This document shows positions 7,800-9,187 of a stretch of 9,187 nucleotides of DNA, piece after piece; within the stretch, counting starts at the first letter, position 1, and every line of letters starts with the position of its first letter. This DNA comes from Bacillota bacterium (GTDB lineage: Bacteria; Bacillota_E; Sulfobacillia; Sulfobacillales; Sulfobacillaceae): positions 1 to 9,187 of the forward strand of contig JAKADJ010000075.1 of the NCBI GenBank assembly GCA_021820645.1. The letters run 5' to 3'. The position numbers and the translations under genes were made by a program. The notes under the pieces are model-generated. The model was not told the DNA's origin. It was given only the letters and a program-made list of their open reading frames with translations, and did not search any database.

Positions 7800-9187
7800 T
7801 CCCCCAAAAAGAACGACTTGGTGCTCAGTACTTGGGCCAGGGAACCACTGCGTTTCGGGTGTGGGCGCCAGAAGCCTCCACCGTAGAGGTGCATGGCTAC
7901 CTCGCCTCGGGCGATTGTTTTGAGCGATTAACCGATGAAGGTCACGGCTATTTCTCTGGATCGATCCCCGGGTTCGGCGTTGGAGACCGCTATCGGTTTC
8001 GACTCGACGAGCATGAAGAGTTCCCCGATCCCGCTTCGCGATCGCAACCCGAGGGGGTTTTCGGGCCCTCGGTAGTTATCGATCCCGACCAATTTGTCTG
8101 GCACGATGCACACTGGGAGGGGCGGCGGTGGGAGGACCTGGTGTTCTACGAAATCCACGTGGGAACCTTTAGTGACGGGGGACGGTTTGATGGCGTCATC
8201 GACGATCTTCCCCGATTGGCTCAACTCGGCATCACGGCCATCGAAATTATGCCCATCGCCCAGTTTCCGGGCGAACGCAACTGGGGCTATGACGGGGTCT
8301 TTCCCTATGCGCCGCAATCCAGCTATGGGGGCCCCGAAGGCTTCGCGCGATTAGTCGACGCCTGTCACGCCCACCACATGGCCGTCTTTTTGGATGTGGT
8401 CTATAACCACACCGGCCCTGAAGGTAGTGTCCTCACGCAATTTGGCCCGTATTTCAATACCCATTATCATACGCCTTGGGGTCAGGCACTTAATTTTGAT
8501 GGCCCCCACAGTGATGCCGTCCGGGAGTTTTTCCTGCAAAATGCGCAACAGTGGATCATCGATTACCACGTAGATGGACTACGTCTGGACGCGGTTCATG
8601 CCATCATTGACACCAGCGCCGAACCCTTTTTGCGCGAACTCACAAAGGCCATCGATGCCCTGTCACGACACTACGGCCGACCGATTTACACAGTGGCGGA
8701 AAGTGACCGCAATGACCCGCGCGAAATCCTACCCCGGGACCAAGAAGGTCTTGGGTTTTCTGGACAGTGGAATGACGATTTACACCATGCACTGCATGCC
8801 TTCGTCACCGGAGAACGCACGGTGTATTACGAGGACTTTGGGTCGCTAAAAGACCTATCCCGGGCCTTAACTGAGGGATATGTCTACACGGGACAGTACT
8901 CCTCTTATCGACACCGCCGACATGGCCGGCCCTTTTTGCCCCATTCCTTGGGTCATTTAGTAGGATACGGCCAGAACCATGATCAGGTGGGCAATCGCCC
9001 GACAGGAGACCGGCTCGCCTCGTATCTTAGCGAGCGCCAACTCGGCCTCATTGCGGCCACGATTCTGCTCTCACCCGCCATCCCCCTGCTGTTCATGGGG
9101 GAAGAGTATGGGGAATCCGCTCCGTTCCCCTATTTCATTGACCATCACGATCCGCAACTGGTGCAAGCCGTCCGCGACGGACGCGCC
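7796..9187 (+). CDS. treZ: Malto-oligosyltrehalose trehalohydrolase TreZ (partial, runs off right edge)
   Basis: TreZ hydrolyses the alpha-1,4 bond next to the trehalose end of maltooligosyl-trehalose, releasing free trehalose; its substrate is made by TreY from glucan chains. About 464 residues are visible of the 560-600 usual for the family, and the frame is open to the window end. An N-terminal E-set/CBM48-like domain (about 1-95, with FRVWAPEASTVEVHGYL) precedes the GH13 barrel. Characteristic stretches are DLVFYEIHVGTF (114-125), NWGYDGVFPYAPQSSYGGP (162-180) and FLDVVYNHTGPEG (198-210). Catalytic residues are D265 in GLRLDAVHAI, E302 in TVAESDRND and D396 in GQNHDQVGNR. Near the right edge LLFMGEEYGES and FPYFIDHHDP are typical of TreZ and argue against GlgB or GlgX. 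The start is fixed by AGGAGG and the 4-bp overlap with malQ. TreY would be the expected partner but is not in view. Confidence 0.94.
   Translation, partial: MIPQKERLGAQYLGQGTTAFRVWAPEASTVEVHGYLASGDCFERLTDEGHGYFSGSIPGFGVGDRYRFRLDEHEEFPDPASRSQPEGVFGPSVVIDPDQFVWHDAHWEGRRWEDLVFYEIHVGTFSDGGRFDGVIDDLPRLAQLGITAIEIMPIAQFPGERNWGYDGVFPYAPQSSYGGPEGFARLVDACHAHHMAVFLDVVYNHTGPEGSVLTQFGPYFNTHYHTPWGQALNFDGPHSDAVREFFLQNAQQWIIDYHVDGLRLDAVHAIIDTSAEPFLRELTKAIDALSRHYGRPIYTVAESDRNDPREILPRDQEGLGFSGQWNDDLHHALHAFVTGERTVYYEDFGSLKDLSRALTEGYVYTGQYSSYRHRRHGRPFLPHSLGHLVGYGQNHDQVGNRPTGDRLASYLSERQLGLIAATILLSPAIPLLFMGEEYGESAPFPYFIDHHDPQLVQAVRDGRA

Noticed and set aside
7928..8317. Minus-strand frame of 129 codons opposite treZ
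   Set aside because: It is antisense to the conserved TreZ N-terminal half and barrel start; no motif is visible.

Overview
The window is a stretch of bacterial alpha-glucan and trehalose metabolism genes arranged as two divergent operons around one intergenic region of about 457 bp (5375-5831). All the large genes encode glycoside hydrolase-family enzymes (GH13 or GH77) with their catalytic residues intact. Nothing in the window looks mobile, viral, CRISPR-related or RNA-coding. DNA is moderately GC-rich, genes are tightly packed, Shine-Dalgarno sequences are strong (AGGAGG type), and two of the four main genes seem to start with TTG. This would suit a mid-GC Gram-positive such as a Sulfobacillus-like Firmicute, but that is an inference from style, not from a marker gene.

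Left arm (minus strand, reading right to left): glgE (3407-5374), then 32 bp later the ribosome-binding site and start of a fused trehalose synthase-maltokinase gene, treS-mak (57-3368). A further gene may start with TTG at position 24 and run off the left edge; only eight codons are visible. Right arm (plus strand): malQ (5832-7799), overlapping by 4 bp with treZ (7796 to beyond the right edge, about 464 residues visible).

The functions fit together. TreS-Mak turns trehalose into maltose and then maltose 1-phosphate, and GlgE adds that maltosyl unit to an alpha-1,4-glucan. TreZ releases trehalose from maltooligosyl-trehalose, the product of TreY acting on glucan chain ends, and MalQ redistributes short maltooligosaccharides. 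Together the two arms could form a loop between glucan and trehalose. TreY and the branching enzyme GlgB are not visible and may lie just outside the window. The whole set matches known pathways, so no undescribed system is claimed. The points worth a second look are start-site choices, the shared divergent control region and the truncated flanking genes.
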